Notes under the pieces: generated by a model
Told to the model about the DNA's origin: nothing
The model's database searches: none
The model's input: the letters and a program-made list of their open reading frames with translations, nothing else
NCBI GenBank assembly: GCA_900550705.1
Contig: URTG01000042.1
Span: 1-11,373, forward strand
Source: an uncultured Eubacteriales bacterium
GTDB taxonomy: Bacteria; Bacillota; Clostridia; Oscillospirales; Oscillospiraceae
Length of the DNA: 11,373 nucleotides
Direction of reading: 5' to 3'
Position numbers and translations under genes: made by a program
In this document: positions 1-8,305 of the stretch, piece by piece
Layout of the letters: the number at the start of each line of letters is the position of its first letter
How positions within the stretch are numbered: the stretch's first letter is position 1

Positions 1-3000
1 CCCTGCTGCAAAATCAGGTCCCGGGCGTTGCCCAGCCACACGTCGGTGCCGTGGGAGAAGCCGGACAGCCGCACCAGAATATCAAACTGGTCGGGCTGGG
101 TCTCCTGCAGCATTCCCCGGACAAAGCTGGTGCCGAACTCCGGAATGGCCGTGCCGCCGGTGGGACCCAGAATTTTGTCGTCCTCGTAGCCCAGCACCTT
201 GGAGGACTGGAAGATGGACATGGTGTCCGGGTCGTCCAGGGGGATGTCCGTCCGGGCGTTCACCCCGGTCAGGTCCTCCAGCATCCGGATCATGGTGGGG
301 TCATCGTGGCCCAGCATATCCAGCTTCAGCAGGTTGGACTCCATGGAGTGGTATTCAAAGTGGGTGGTGACGATGTCGCTGTTGGGGTCGTCCGCCGGGT
401 GCTGCACCGGGCAGAAGTCGTAAATCTCCTTGTCCTGGGGAATGACCACCATGCCGCCGGGGTGCTGGCCGGTGGTGCGCTTCACGCCGGTGCAGCCCAG
501 GGCCAGCCGGTTCTCCTCCGCCTTGGAGACGGTGAGCCCCCGCTCGTCCAGATAGTGCTTCACATAGCCATAGGCCGTCTTGGCCGCCACCGCGCCGATG
601 GTCCCGGCCCGGAACACATGGGTCTGACCGAACAGCTCAAAGGTGTATTTGTGGGCGTTGGACTGATACTCGCCGGAGAAGTTCAGGTCGATGTCCGGCA
701 CCTTGTCGCCGCCGAAGCCCAGGAAGGTCTCGAAGGGGATGTTGAATCCGTCCTTTACATACTTGGTGCCGCAGACGGGGCACACCGCGTCGGGCATATC
801 CGCGCCGCAGCCATAGGGGTGGGCGGGGTCCTGGGCGTAGTCGAAGTCGGTGTGCTTGCAGTTGGGGCAGCGGTAGTGGGCGGGCAGGGAGTTGACCTCC
901 GTAATGCCCGACATAAAGGCCACCAGGGAGGAGCCCACCGACCCCCGGGAGCCAACCAGGTAGCCGTGCTCCAGGGAGTTCTGCACCAGCTTCTGGGCGG
1001 ACATATAGATCACGTCATACTTGCAGCGGATGATGTCCCCCAGCTCGGCCTCAATGCGGTCCACCACGATCTGCGGGGGATTCTCCCCATACAGATCGTG
1101 GGCCTTGCCCCACACCAGGCGCTTCAGCTCCCCGTCGGAGTCCTCCAGCTTGGGGGCGAACAGACCCTCGGGCAGAGGCTCGATGGGGTCGCAGCAGTCG
1201 GCGATAAAGTTGGTGTTCCGCACCACCACCTCCAGCGCCTTCTCCTTGCCCAGATAAGAAAACTCCTTCAGCATCTCGTCGGTGGTCTTGAAGTAGATGG
1301 GCAGGGGCTGGTCCGCGTCCTCAAACCCCTTGGAGGCCAGCAGGATATGGCGATACACCTCGTCCTCCGGGTCCAGGAAGTGGACATCGCCGGTGGCGCA
1401 GACGGGCCTGCCCGTCTCCTCCCCCAGCTGGACGATGGTACGGTTGAAGTCCCGCAGGTCCTCCTCGCTTTTCACCATGCCCTTGCGGAGCATGAACTGA
1501 TTGTTGCAGATGGGCTGAATTTCCAGATAGTCGTACCACTGGGCCAGGCGCTTCAGCTCCTCCCAGGTCCGGCCCTTGACGATGGCCTGGAACAGCTCCC
1601 CCGCCTCACAGGCGGAGCCGATGATAAGTCCCTCCCGGTTCTCGTTGATGAGGGACTTGGGCATGATGGGAAAGCGCTTGAAATGCTCCAGCTGAGACAG
1701 GGAGATGAGCTTATACAGATTCCGCAGCCCCGTCTGGTTCTTGGCCAGCACGATCAGGTGCTTGGGGCGGCGGCGGACCTTGGAATTCTGCTTGCTCCGC
1801 AGGGTGAGCATATAGGGGTTGATGGCCCCCAGGGTGGTGACCCCCTTCTCCTCCATCATGGCAAAGAACGGGGGCAGCATATAGGCCACGGTGGCCGCGT
1901 CGTCGCTGGCCCGGTGGTGGTTGAACTCCGGCAGGTGCAGGTGCTGGGCCACAATATCCAGCTTGAACTTGCCCAGCTCGGGCAGCAGATTCTGGGCCAG
2001 GACCAGGGTGTCGATGGACGGATTGGAGAAGGGCAGGCCGTATCGGCGGCAGCCCTCCTCGATAAAGCCCATGTCGAACTCCGCGTTGTGGGCCGCCAGG
2101 GGCCGGTCCCCCGCAAAGTCCAGAAAGGCCCGCAGGGCCTCCTCCTGGCTGGGGGCTCCCTCCAGCATCTCATCGGTGATGCCGGTGAGCTGAATGATCT
2201 TCGGGTCCAGGATGCGCCCGGGGGCGACGAAGGTGTTGAACCGCTCTCCCACCTCTCCATGCTTCAGCACCACTGCGCCGATCTCGATGATGACCTCCCG
2301 CCGCCGGTCCAGGCCGGTGGTCTCGATGTCGAAACAGACGATCTCGTCGTCAAAGGGCTGGTCGGGCCGGCCGTGGACCACCACCCGGTCGTCCACATCG
2401 TTGATATAATAGGCCTCTACGCCGAACAATATCTTGATGTTCTTGGCCGAGTGCTTGGCGTTGGGGAAGGCGTGGGCCACGCCGTGGTCGGTGATGGCGA
2501 TGGCGGGATGGCCCCAGGCCTCCGCCCGCTTCACCACGTTCTTGTCCACCCCCACCGGGGCGTCGGTCTTAAAGCCCACCGCCGTCAGGGCGTCCATGGC
2601 GGACATATTGGTGTGGAGATGCAGCTCCACCCGCTTCTCCGGGGCGGTGTCCTTCCGGGCCTTCCGCTCCGCCTCCATGACGGCCATAGGCTCCAGCACC
2701 ATGTCGCCGTAAAAGCGGTCCATGTTCAGGCGGCCTTGGATTTTCAGGTGCATTCCGCTTTTAATGCCGTCCACCAGGGGCTTGCCCTCGTCCCCGGCAA
2801 AGAATTTGCTCACCCGGATGGAGCCGGTGTAGTCGGTGACGTCAAAGGACACCACCCAGGCCCCCCGCTTTTTCAGCTCCCGGTGGTCCACGGCGAACAC
2901 GTCGCCCTCCACGATCACCGTGCCCATGTCCAGCTCCAGCTCCCCCATGGCGGTGGGTACCCGGGTGATAGGCTTGCCCATGAGACAGCGGCCGCCGGAG

Positions 3001-3395
3001 CTTTTCTCCGCCCGGGACACGGCGGGCTTGCCCGCCCCCTTGAGGGCCGCCTTGCGGAGGGCCTCCGTCCGGGAGAAGGCGTCCTGAGGCTCCGCCTTGG
3101 GCGCGGCGGGGGCCTCCTGCCTGGGGGGCGCGGGAGCGGGACGGGCGGGCTCCGGCTGAGGCGCTTCCGCCGTCAGCTTTACGGAGACGAAGCCGTAGGC
3201 CCGGCACAGGCTCTCCTCCGCCTCCCGCAGCAGATTGGGTCCGGCCCCCGCCGCCCCGGCCACCCGGATGCGGGCGCTGGGGCCGTTCCGGTCGATGTCC
3301 GCCCCGGTGACCTGCCAGCGCTCCACCGCCTGGGCCAGCTCCGGCCAGCGGCGCAGCGCATCAAATAATTGCAGAAAGGGTATGATCTGAGACAT
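1..3395 (-). CDS. polC: DNA polymerase III alpha subunit, PolC type (partial, C-terminus beyond the window)
   Basis: Replicative DNA polymerase of Bacillota, combining 5'-3' synthesis and 3'-5' proofreading in one cytoplasmic protein. My minus-strand translation from ATG at 3395 stays open to the left edge, giving 1131 codons of the roughly 1440 usual for the family, so about 300 C-terminal residues are missing. Domains in order: N-terminal region; Ala/Pro-rich linker (about 76-104); OB-fold region (about 155-240); PHP first half with ELHLHTN (His259, His261); inserted DEDDh exonuclease (about 350-520) starting FDIETTGLD (Asp356, Glu358); PHP second half; a Cys cluster CPNC...CPVC (Cys843, 846, 872, 875), probably zinc-binding; and the polymerase palm with PDIDLNF, whose Asp901 and Asp903 match the catalytic pair. 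The inserted exonuclease distinguishes PolC from DnaE. GAGGAG lies 10 nt before the start, and the gene follows ispG by 20 bp, so it is probably the distal gene of the operon. Confidence 0.97.
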   Translation of the reverse strand, partial: MSQIIPFLQLFDALRRWPELAQAVERWQVTGADIDRNGPSARIRVAGAAGAGPNLLREAEESLCRAYGFVSVKLTAEAPQPEPARPAPAPPRQEAPAAPKAEPQDAFSRTEALRKAALKGAGKPAVSRAEKSSGGRCLMGKPITRVPTAMGELELDMGTVIVEGDVFAVDHRELKKRGAWVVSFDVTDYTGSIRVSKFFAGDEGKPLVDGIKSGMHLKIQGRLNMDRFYGDMVLEPMAVMEAERKARKDTAPEKRVELHLHTNMSAMDALTAVGFKTDAPVGVDKNVVKRAEAWGHPAIAITDHGVAHAFPNAKHSAKNIKILFGVEAYYINDVDDRVVVHGRPDQPFDDEIVCFDIETTGLDRRREVIIEIGAVVLKHGEVGERFNTFVAPGRILDPKIIQLTGITDEMLEGAPSQEEALRAFLDFAGDRPLAAHNAEFDMGFIEEGCRRYGLPFSNPSIDTLVLAQNLLPELGKFKLDIVAQHLHLPEFNHHRASDDAATVAYMLPPFFAMMEEKGVTTLGAINPYMLTLRSKQNSKVRRRPKHLIVLAKNQTGLRNLYKLISLSQLEHFKRFPIMPKSLINENREGLIIGSACEAGELFQAIVKGRTWEELKRLAQWYDYLEIQPICNNQFMLRKGMVKSEEDLRDFNRTIVQLGEETGRPVCATGDVHFLDPEDEVYRHILLASKGFEDADQPLPIYFKTTDEMLKEFSYLGKEKALEVVVRNTNFIADCCDPIEPLPEGLFAPKLEDSDGELKRLVWGKAHDLYGENPPQIVVDRIEAELGDIIRCKYDVIYMSAQKLVQNSLEHGYLVGSRGSVGSSLVAFMSGITEVNSLPAHYRCPNCKHTDFDYAQDPAHPYGCGADMPDAVCPVCGTKYVKDGFNIPFETFLGFGGDKVPDIDLNFSGEYQSNAHKYTFELFGQTHVFRAGTIGAVAAKTAYGYVKHYLDERGLTVSKAEENRLALGCTGVKRTTGQHPGGMVVIPQDKEIYDFCPVQHPADDPNSDIVTTHFEYHSMESNLLKLDMLGHDDPTMIRMLEDLTGVNARTDIPLDDPDTMSIFQSSKVLGYEDDKILGPTGGTAIPEFGTSFVRGMLQETQPDQFDILVRLSGFSHGTDVWLGNARDLILQQ

Positions 3396-3415
3396 TCGTT
3401 CTCTACTCCTCGAAA

Positions 3416-4453
3416 TCAAAGCGTATCGATCAGGGCGAACAGCTCGTCAACCAGCCGGTCCTGGGGGACCTTCTTGACGATCTGGCCCTTTTTGAACAGC
3501 AGGCCCTCGTCCACGCCCCCGGCAATGCCGCAGTCGGCGGCGGAGGCCTCGCCGGGACCGTTGACCACGCAGCCCATGACCGCCACGGTGATGGGCTTGT
3601 CCACGGCCTTCAGCCGCTCCTCCACCTGGCCCGCCAGGGAGATCAGATCAATGCGCGTCCGGCCGCAGGTGGGGCAGGATACCAGCTCCGCCCCGTCTCT
3701 CCGGATGCCCGCCGCCTTCAGAATATCCCGGGCGGCCACGATCTCCTGCACCGGGTCGGCGGACAGGGAGACCCGCATGGTGTCCCCGATGCCCAGGGCC
3801 AGCAGGCCGCCGATGCCCACGGCGGACTTCAGCGTTCCCATGCGGACGGTGCCCGCCTCGGTGACGCCGATATGTAAAGGATAATCACTTTGCTGCGCCA
3901 TCAGCTGATAGGCTTTCATAGTGATGGGCACGCTGGAGGACTTCAGCGACACGCAGATGTCGTCAAAGTCGTACCGGTTCAGCAGCCTGATGTGGCCGAA
4001 GGCGGACTCCACCATGGCCTCCGGGCAGACCCGGCCATATTTGGCCAGAATTTCCTTCTCCAGCGACCCGCCGTTGACGCCGATCCGAATGGGGATGCCC
4101 CGCTGGCGGCAGGCATCGGCCACCGCCTTCACCCGGTCGGGGCTGCCGATGTTGCCCGGGTTGATCCGGACCTTATCCGCTCCGGCGGCGATGGCCTCCA
4201 GGGCCAGCTTGTAGTCGAAGTGGATGTCCACCACCACCGGCAGGGGGCTGTGCTCCTTGATCTCCCCCACCGCCCGGGCGGCGGCCAGGTCGGGCACGGC
4301 CACCCGGACGATCTGGCACCCGGCAGTGGCCAGGGCGCGAATCTGGGCCAGGGTGGCGGACACGTCGTCCGTCCGGGTGTTGGTCATAGATTGAATGGAA
4401 ACAGGGGCCCCGCCGCCCACAGCGACCGAACCCACATGAATCTGTTTGGTCAT
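3416..4453 (-). CDS. ispG: 4-hydroxy-3-methylbut-2-en-1-yl diphosphate synthase (flavodoxin/ferredoxin)
   Basis: Penultimate enzyme of the MEP isoprenoid pathway. It reductively converts methylerythritol cyclodiphosphate to HMBPP using a [4Fe-4S] cluster and electrons from flavodoxin or ferredoxin, in the cytoplasm. The 345-residue protein begins with the family pattern VGGGAPVSIQSMTNT, followed by a TIM-barrel region (about 20-245) containing VDIHFD and KVRINPGNIG. The C-terminal cluster domain carries SCPTCGR (Cys260, Cys263) and GCVVNGPGE (Cys295, Glu302). These match the three cysteines and the glutamate that bind the cluster in E. coli IspG (Cys270, 273, 305, Glu312) with a constant offset of 10. 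This is the short, two-domain bacterial form. An AGAGGGG ribosome binding site lies 6 nt before the ATG. Gaps are 21 bp to rseP and 20 bp to polC, consistent with one transcript. Bacillus has proS at this place in the order. Confidence 0.97.
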   Translation of the reverse strand: MTKQIHVGSVAVGGGAPVSIQSMTNTRTDDVSATLAQIRALATAGCQIVRVAVPDLAAARAVGEIKEHSPLPVVVDIHFDYKLALEAIAAGADKVRINPGNIGSPDRVKAVADACRQRGIPIRIGVNGGSLEKEILAKYGRVCPEAMVESAFGHIRLLNRYDFDDICVSLKSSSVPITMKAYQLMAQQSDYPLHIGVTEAGTVRMGTLKSAVGIGGLLALGIGDTMRVSLSADPVQEIVAARDILKAAGIRRDGAELVSCPTCGRTRIDLISLAGQVEERLKAVDKPITVAVMGCVVNGPGEASAADCGIAGGVDEGLLFKKGQIVKKVPQDRLVDELFALIDTL

Positions 4454-4474
4454 AGGATTCCCCTCTCTTCCTTC

Positions 4475-5536
4475 TTACACGCCGAACAGCTTGCCCACAT
4501 CGCTGAAGGTCACCACCAGCATCAGGCCCATGAGCATGGCCAGCCCGGCCATGTGGACATAGCCCTCATACTTGGGGTCGATTTTCCGGTGGAACAGCAG
4601 CTGCAAAATGCCGTTCAGCACCAGGAAAAACACCCGGCCGCCATCCAGGGCGGGCAGGGGCAGCAGATTCATTACCGCCAGATTCACCGCGATGAGGGAG
4701 GCGAAATAGGTCAGATTGTAAAAGGCCGCAAAGCGGCTCTGGGACTGGGTGCCCACGGTGTTCATGGTGTCCACGATTCCCACCGGGCCGGACAGGTCCC
4801 GGACGCCCACGGAGCCCGACACAATGTCCCCCAGGCTGACCCACACCAGCCGCACAAAGTCCAGCGCCGTGCGCCAGGCGTAGGCAATGCGCCCCGGGAT
4901 GGACAGCGCCTCCACCTGGCGGCCCACATAGATGCCCCGGTAGTGGGTGGCGTTCCCCTTCTCGTCCACCCCGTCCTGCCGGTGCAGGTCCACGCTGCCC
5001 AGGTCCACCCGCCGGCCGTTCCGCTCCACCACCAGGCGGACCGTATCCCCGGCCCGGCCCAGGTAGAAAGAGGCGTTGCCGCTGACCAGCACCCGGTGTC
5101 CGTCCACAGACAGGAACCGGTCCCCGGGCTGAAGGCCGCAGTCCTGGGTGCCGTAGCCCTCCATGGGGCCGTTATACACCTCCACCGTCACATTCTGCTG
5201 GGGCAGATACAAAATCAGGATAAGCACCAGACCGGTCAGAAAATTCATGGCCGCCCCGGCGCACAGGATGATGACCTTCTTCCACCCCGCCACCCGGCCA
5301 AAGGCCCGGGGGTCGGCGGACTCGTCGTCCTCGCCCTCCATGGCGCAGAAACCACCCACAGGGAGGGCGCGTAGGCTGTAAAGGGTTTCCCCTTTCTCCC
5401 GTTGGAACAGGGCGGGTCCCATGCCGATGGAAAACTCGTTGACCTTCACGCCCAGGCACTTGGCGGCCATAAAGTGGCCCAGCTCATGGACGGCGATCAG
5501 CAGACTGAACAGCAGAATTGCCAGGATAATATACAT
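4475..5536 (-). CDS. rseP: Site-2 intramembrane zinc metalloprotease RseP/RasP
   Basis: Membrane-embedded protease that cleaves substrates inside the bilayer. Known family substrates include anti-sigma factors such as RsiW, FtsL and remnant signal peptides; the substrate here is unknown. The 353-residue protein starts with a hydrophobic segment (1-16) running into HELGH (17-21), the HExxH zinc site with catalytic Glu18. A second hydrophobic segment follows at about 88-112. A single PDZ-like domain lies at about 118-210, containing GLQPGDRFLSVDG. The conserved GPVGIV is at 250-254. The second active-site segment, NLLPLPALDGGR, supplies Asp298 as the third zinc ligand. A last membrane helix lies at about 328-345. 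One PDZ domain and this length fit the Gram-positive RasP type, not E. coli RseP, which has two. GGAGG lies 4 nt before the ATG, slightly close but no better start exists. It follows dxr by 28 bp. Confidence 0.96.
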   Translation of the reverse strand: MYIILAILLFSLLIAVHELGHFMAAKCLGVKVNEFSIGMGPALFQREKGETLYSLRALPVGGFCAMEGEDDESADPRAFGRVAGWKKVIILCAGAAMNFLTGLVLILILYLPQQNVTVEVYNGPMEGYGTQDCGLQPGDRFLSVDGHRVLVSGNASFYLGRAGDTVRLVVERNGRRVDLGSVDLHRQDGVDEKGNATHYRGIYVGRQVEALSIPGRIAYAWRTALDFVRLVWVSLGDIVSGSVGVRDLSGPVGIVDTMNTVGTQSQSRFAAFYNLTYFASLIAVNLAVMNLLPLPALDGGRVFFLVLNGILQLLFHRKIDPKYEGYVHMAGLAMLMGLMLVVTFSDVGKLFGV

Positions 5537-5564
5537 AAAACCTCCAGAGGATCGGGCGGCAGAC

Positions 5565-6701
5565 TCAGCCCACTGCGGCGCGGGCCGCCCGGTCCGCCTC
5601 CAGCACGTCGGTCAGGGTGGGGTCCTGCACCACGGGCACCTGCTCCATGGCCCGCTCCACCCGGTCGGCGATGTCCAAAAATCCGATGTCCCCCGCCAGG
5701 AAGTGGGCCACGGCGGCCTCGTTGGCCCCGTTGAGGATGGCTCCGGCGGTGCCGCCGGTGCGGGCGGCCTTCAAGGCCAGGTCCAGACAGCGGAAGGTCT
5801 CCAAATCCGGCTCGCCGAAGGTCAGCGGCCCGCAGTGCCACAGGTCCAGGGGCGTGGCCGGACCCGGGGTGCGGCGGGGCCAGGTCAGGGCATACTGGAT
5901 GGGCACCCGCATATCCGGCGCCCCCAGCTGGGCGATCATGGCGTTATCACAGTATTCCACCAGGGAGTGAATCATACTCTCCCGGTGGACCACGATGGAA
6001 ATTTTCTCCGGCGGCATCTGGTAGAGGTGCATGGCCTCGATGACCTCCAGCCCCTTGTTCATCAGCGTGGCGGAGTCCACGGTGATCTTGGCCCCCATGG
6101 ACCAGTTCGGATGGCGTAAGGCGTCTTCCCTTGTCATGCCTTCCAGTTCCTCGCGCTTCTTGCCGTAGAAGGGGCCGCCGGAGCAGGTGAGGATCAGGCG
6201 CTTGACCTCTCGCCGGTCCCGGTTGCCCTCCAGCGACTGGAACAGGGCGGAGTGCTCCGAGTCCACGGGCAGGATCTCCGCGCCGTAGTCGCGGGCCTCC
6301 TCCCGCACCAGCTGACCGGCGCAGACCAGGGTCTCCTTGTTGGCCAGAGCGATGCGCTTGCCCTCCCGGATGGCGGCCAGCGTGGGCCGCAGACCCACCA
6401 TGCCCACCACGGCGGTAAGCACCGTGTCGGCGCTGGGAATGGCGGCGGCCTCCATCAGGCCCTCCATGCCCCCCAGCACCCGGACGTTGGTGTCGGCCAG
6501 CTTCACCCGCAGTTCCGCCGCCGCGCGCTCGTCCATCATCACCGCCAGCTCCGGGCGGAACCGCCGGGCCTGGGCCTCCAGCTTATCCACGCTGGAGTTG
6601 GCCGTCAGGGCGGCGACCTCCATGCCGCAGGCCTCAATGACCTCCAGCGTCTGCCGGCCGATGGAGCCGGTGGCGCCCAGCAGAGAGATTCGTTTGCTCA
6701 T
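5565..6701 (-). CDS. dxr: 1-deoxy-D-xylulose 5-phosphate reductoisomerase
   Basis: First committed enzyme of the MEP pathway. It rearranges and reduces DXP to 2-C-methyl-D-erythritol 4-phosphate with NADPH and a divalent metal, in the cytoplasm. The 378-residue protein has the N-terminal Rossmann motif GATGSIGRQTLEVI (about 9-22) and ANKETLV (120-126). The metal-binding segment LPVDSEHSALFQ supplies Asp147 and Glu149, and KGLEVIEA supplies Glu219. The substrate loop region has SGGPF (174-178) and HPNWSMG (197-203). All the acidic metal ligands known from E. coli Dxr (Asp150, Glu152, Glu231) have counterparts. Length is slightly below the E. coli enzyme (398). A GGAGGAG ribosome binding site lies 7 nt before the ATG. 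The gap from the cdsA stop is 15 bp, and this binding site sits within it. With ispG two genes downstream, it puts two MEP enzymes in one operon. Confidence 0.98.
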   Translation of the reverse strand: MSKRISLLGATGSIGRQTLEVIEACGMEVAALTANSSVDKLEAQARRFRPELAVMMDERAAAELRVKLADTNVRVLGGMEGLMEAAAIPSADTVLTAVVGMVGLRPTLAAIREGKRIALANKETLVCAGQLVREEARDYGAEILPVDSEHSALFQSLEGNRDRREVKRLILTCSGGPFYGKKREELEGMTREDALRHPNWSMGAKITVDSATLMNKGLEVIEAMHLYQMPPEKISIVVHRESMIHSLVEYCDNAMIAQLGAPDMRVPIQYALTWPRRTPGPATPLDLWHCGPLTFGEPDLETFRCLDLALKAARTGGTAGAILNGANEAAVAHFLAGDIGFLDIADRVERAMEQVPVVQDPTLTDVLEADRAARAAVG

Positions 6702-6716
6702 ATCCCTTCTCCTCCC

Positions 6717-7535
6717 TTAAAACGCGGGAATCACCTGGACCAAAAGCAGCAGCAGCGGGGCCGCGAAGGTCATGGAGTCAAAGCGGTCCAGCATTCCGCC
6801 GTGCCCCGGCAGCAGGGTCCCGTAATCCTTGATGCCATACTGGCGCTTCACCAGCGAGAAGGACAGGTCGCCCAGCTCGGTAATGGCGCTGCCCAGCAGA
6901 CCGTAGACCACCATCCGCGGCATCGAGACCGCCAGGTGGGCAAAATTCTGAAGCAGCAGCCCATACACCAGCAGGATGATCCCGCCGGAGACGATGCCGC
7001 CGATGTAGCCCTCCAGCGACTTGTTGGGGCTGACCTTGGTGATGCCCCGGTGCTTGCCCAGAAAGACGCCGGCGAAGTAGGCCCCCGCGTCGGTCAAAAA
7101 GGCGCACAGCACGGGCAGCAGCACCCGGTAGCTTCCGTGGTCCATGATCCGCAGCCGGACCAGAGAGGACAGCAGAAACGGAATGACCAGCCCGCCGAAC
7201 AGGCAGACCATCACCTGCTCAAAGGCGATGGCCTTCTCGTCGTCGTAGAGACGGATGGCCGACCAGAACAGGGTGACCATCAAAAACAGGGAGCAGGCCA
7301 GCATCACCGCGCTCCCCCACCCCAGCCAGTAGCCCAGGGGGATGGCCACGGCGGAGACCGCGGTGTAGACATACATCAGATTGTGGTGGGCCACCCTGGT
7401 CGCCCGCAGCAGCTCATAGGAGGCCAGGCCGGTGATCCCCGCCACCATCACAGCCACCCAGAGGGTGGGGGCGAACAGCAGCACCCCGAAAAACAGCGGG
7501 GCCAGCACCACCGCCACAACGATTCTGGTTACCAC
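6717..7535 (-). CDS. cdsA: Phosphatidate cytidylyltransferase (CDP-diacylglycerol synthase)
   Basis: Integral membrane enzyme that makes CDP-diacylglycerol from CTP and phosphatidic acid, the branch point to phosphatidylglycerol and other phospholipids. The 272-residue sequence is hydrophobic almost throughout, with several predicted membrane helices (for example about 5-22, 25-42, 55-75, 78-95, 108-125, 178-196). The C-terminal CDS signature is complete: S227, KR at 230-231, KD at 236-237, PGHGG at 243-247 and DRFD at 250-253. DAGAYFAG (149-156) and SPNKSLEG (169-176) are also typical. The start is GTG, not ATG. It lies 3 bp after the uppS stop, and its GGAGGTG binding site is inside the last codons of uppS, so translation of the two genes is probably coupled. 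No earlier in-frame start is positioned as well. Length is normal for the family. Confidence 0.97.
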   Translation of the reverse strand: MVTRIVVAVVLAPLFFGVLLFAPTLWVAVMVAGITGLASYELLRATRVAHHNLMYVYTAVSAVAIPLGYWLGWGSAVMLACSLFLMVTLFWSAIRLYDDEKAIAFEQVMVCLFGGLVIPFLLSSLVRLRIMDHGSYRVLLPVLCAFLTDAGAYFAGVFLGKHRGITKVSPNKSLEGYIGGIVSGGIILLVYGLLLQNFAHLAVSMPRMVVYGLLGSAITELGDLSFSLVKRQYGIKDYGTLLPGHGGMLDRFDSMTFAAPLLLLLVQVIPAF

Positions 7536-7538
7536 AGG

Positions 7539-8285
7539 TCAAACACCTCCATACCGGCGATTCCGGTGCTGATAGACCGCAATGGCCCGGAGCAGCTCGT
7601 CCTTGGAAAAGTCGGGCCACAGCACGTCGGTAAAATAGAACTCCGCATAGGCCGACTGCCACAGCAGAAAGTTAGAAAGCCGCACTTCCCCGCTGGGCCG
7701 GATGACCAGATCGGGGTCGGGCACACCCTTAGAGAACAGATACGCCCCAAACTGCGCCTGACTGAGCTGATGGGGGTCCGCCCTTCCGGCCTGGCAGTCC
7801 TGGGCATAGGCCATAGCCGCCCGGACCAGCTCGTCCCGGCCGCCGTAGTTCAGGCAGATGTTCACCTGGCAGCCCTCGTAGTGCCTTGAAATTTCCCGGG
7901 TGCGCTCACACAGGTCCCGCAGCTCCGGCGTCAGGGGCGACAGGTCGCCGAAGAACTCCATCTTCACCCGGTCCCGCTCCATCCGGCCGATGGCCTCCAG
8001 CAGATACTTTTTCAGCAGCCCCATAATGGCGGAGACCTCCTCCCCCGGGCGCTTCCAGTTTTCGGTGGAGAAGGCGTAGACGGTCAGATAGTCCAGGCCG
8101 ATCTCCTTGCAGTAGGTGGCAATGGTGCGGAAGGTCTCCGCCCCCGCGGCGTGGCCCGCCGTCCGGGGCAGACCGCGCTTTTTCGCCCAGCGGCCGTTGC
8201 CGTCCATAATGATGGCCACGTGCCGGGGCAGGTGGTCAAAGTCTACCGGAGGGGCGCTCTCCTTCTTCCCTCTGAAAAAAGCCAT
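7539..8285 (-). CDS. uppS: Undecaprenyl diphosphate synthase (di-trans,poly-cis; isoprenyl transferase)
   Basis: Cis-prenyltransferase that extends farnesyl diphosphate with isopentenyl diphosphate to undecaprenyl diphosphate, the lipid carrier for peptidoglycan and other wall polymers. It acts at the cytoplasmic face of the membrane. The 248-residue protein carries HVAIIMDGNGRWAKKRG (22-38) with catalytic Asp28, YAFSTENWKRP (70-80), and the C-terminal diphosphate-binding segment IRPSGEVRLSNFLLWQ (195-210) with Arg196 and Arg202. AYAEFYFTDVLWPDF (212-226) supplies the conserved Glu215. Many relatives have Thr where Pro197 stands; this looks like natural variation and not damage. A modest AAGGA binding site precedes the ATG. 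Unlike the other junctions in the operon, a 99-bp gap with a strong hairpin separates it from frr, so it may be expressed at a different level from pyrH-frr. Neighbouring dxr and ispG feed its substrate pathway. Confidence 0.98.
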   Translation of the reverse strand: MAFFRGKKESAPPVDFDHLPRHVAIIMDGNGRWAKKRGLPRTAGHAAGAETFRTIATYCKEIGLDYLTVYAFSTENWKRPGEEVSAIMGLLKKYLLEAIGRMERDRVKMEFFGDLSPLTPELRDLCERTREISRHYEGCQVNICLNYGGRDELVRAAMAYAQDCQAGRADPHQLSQAQFGAYLFSKGVPDPDLVIRPSGEVRLSNFLLWQSAYAEFYFTDVLWPDFSKDELLRAIAVYQHRNRRYGGV

Positions 8286-8305
8286 ACGCTAACATCCTTA
8301 TCGCA

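Noticed and set aside
51..3368. 1105-codon open frame on the plus strand opposite polC
   Set aside because: It mirrors polC, which has full domain structure on the minus strand. The Gly/His/Val/Leu/Gln-rich translation has no recognisable fold, and G/C-rich third positions in this genome suppress antisense stop codons. It is a shadow frame.
3890..5374. Plus-strand open frame of 494 codons opposite ispG and rseP
   Set aside because: It crosses two convincing minus-strand genes and their gap, is low-complexity and has no motif; same G+C shadow effect.
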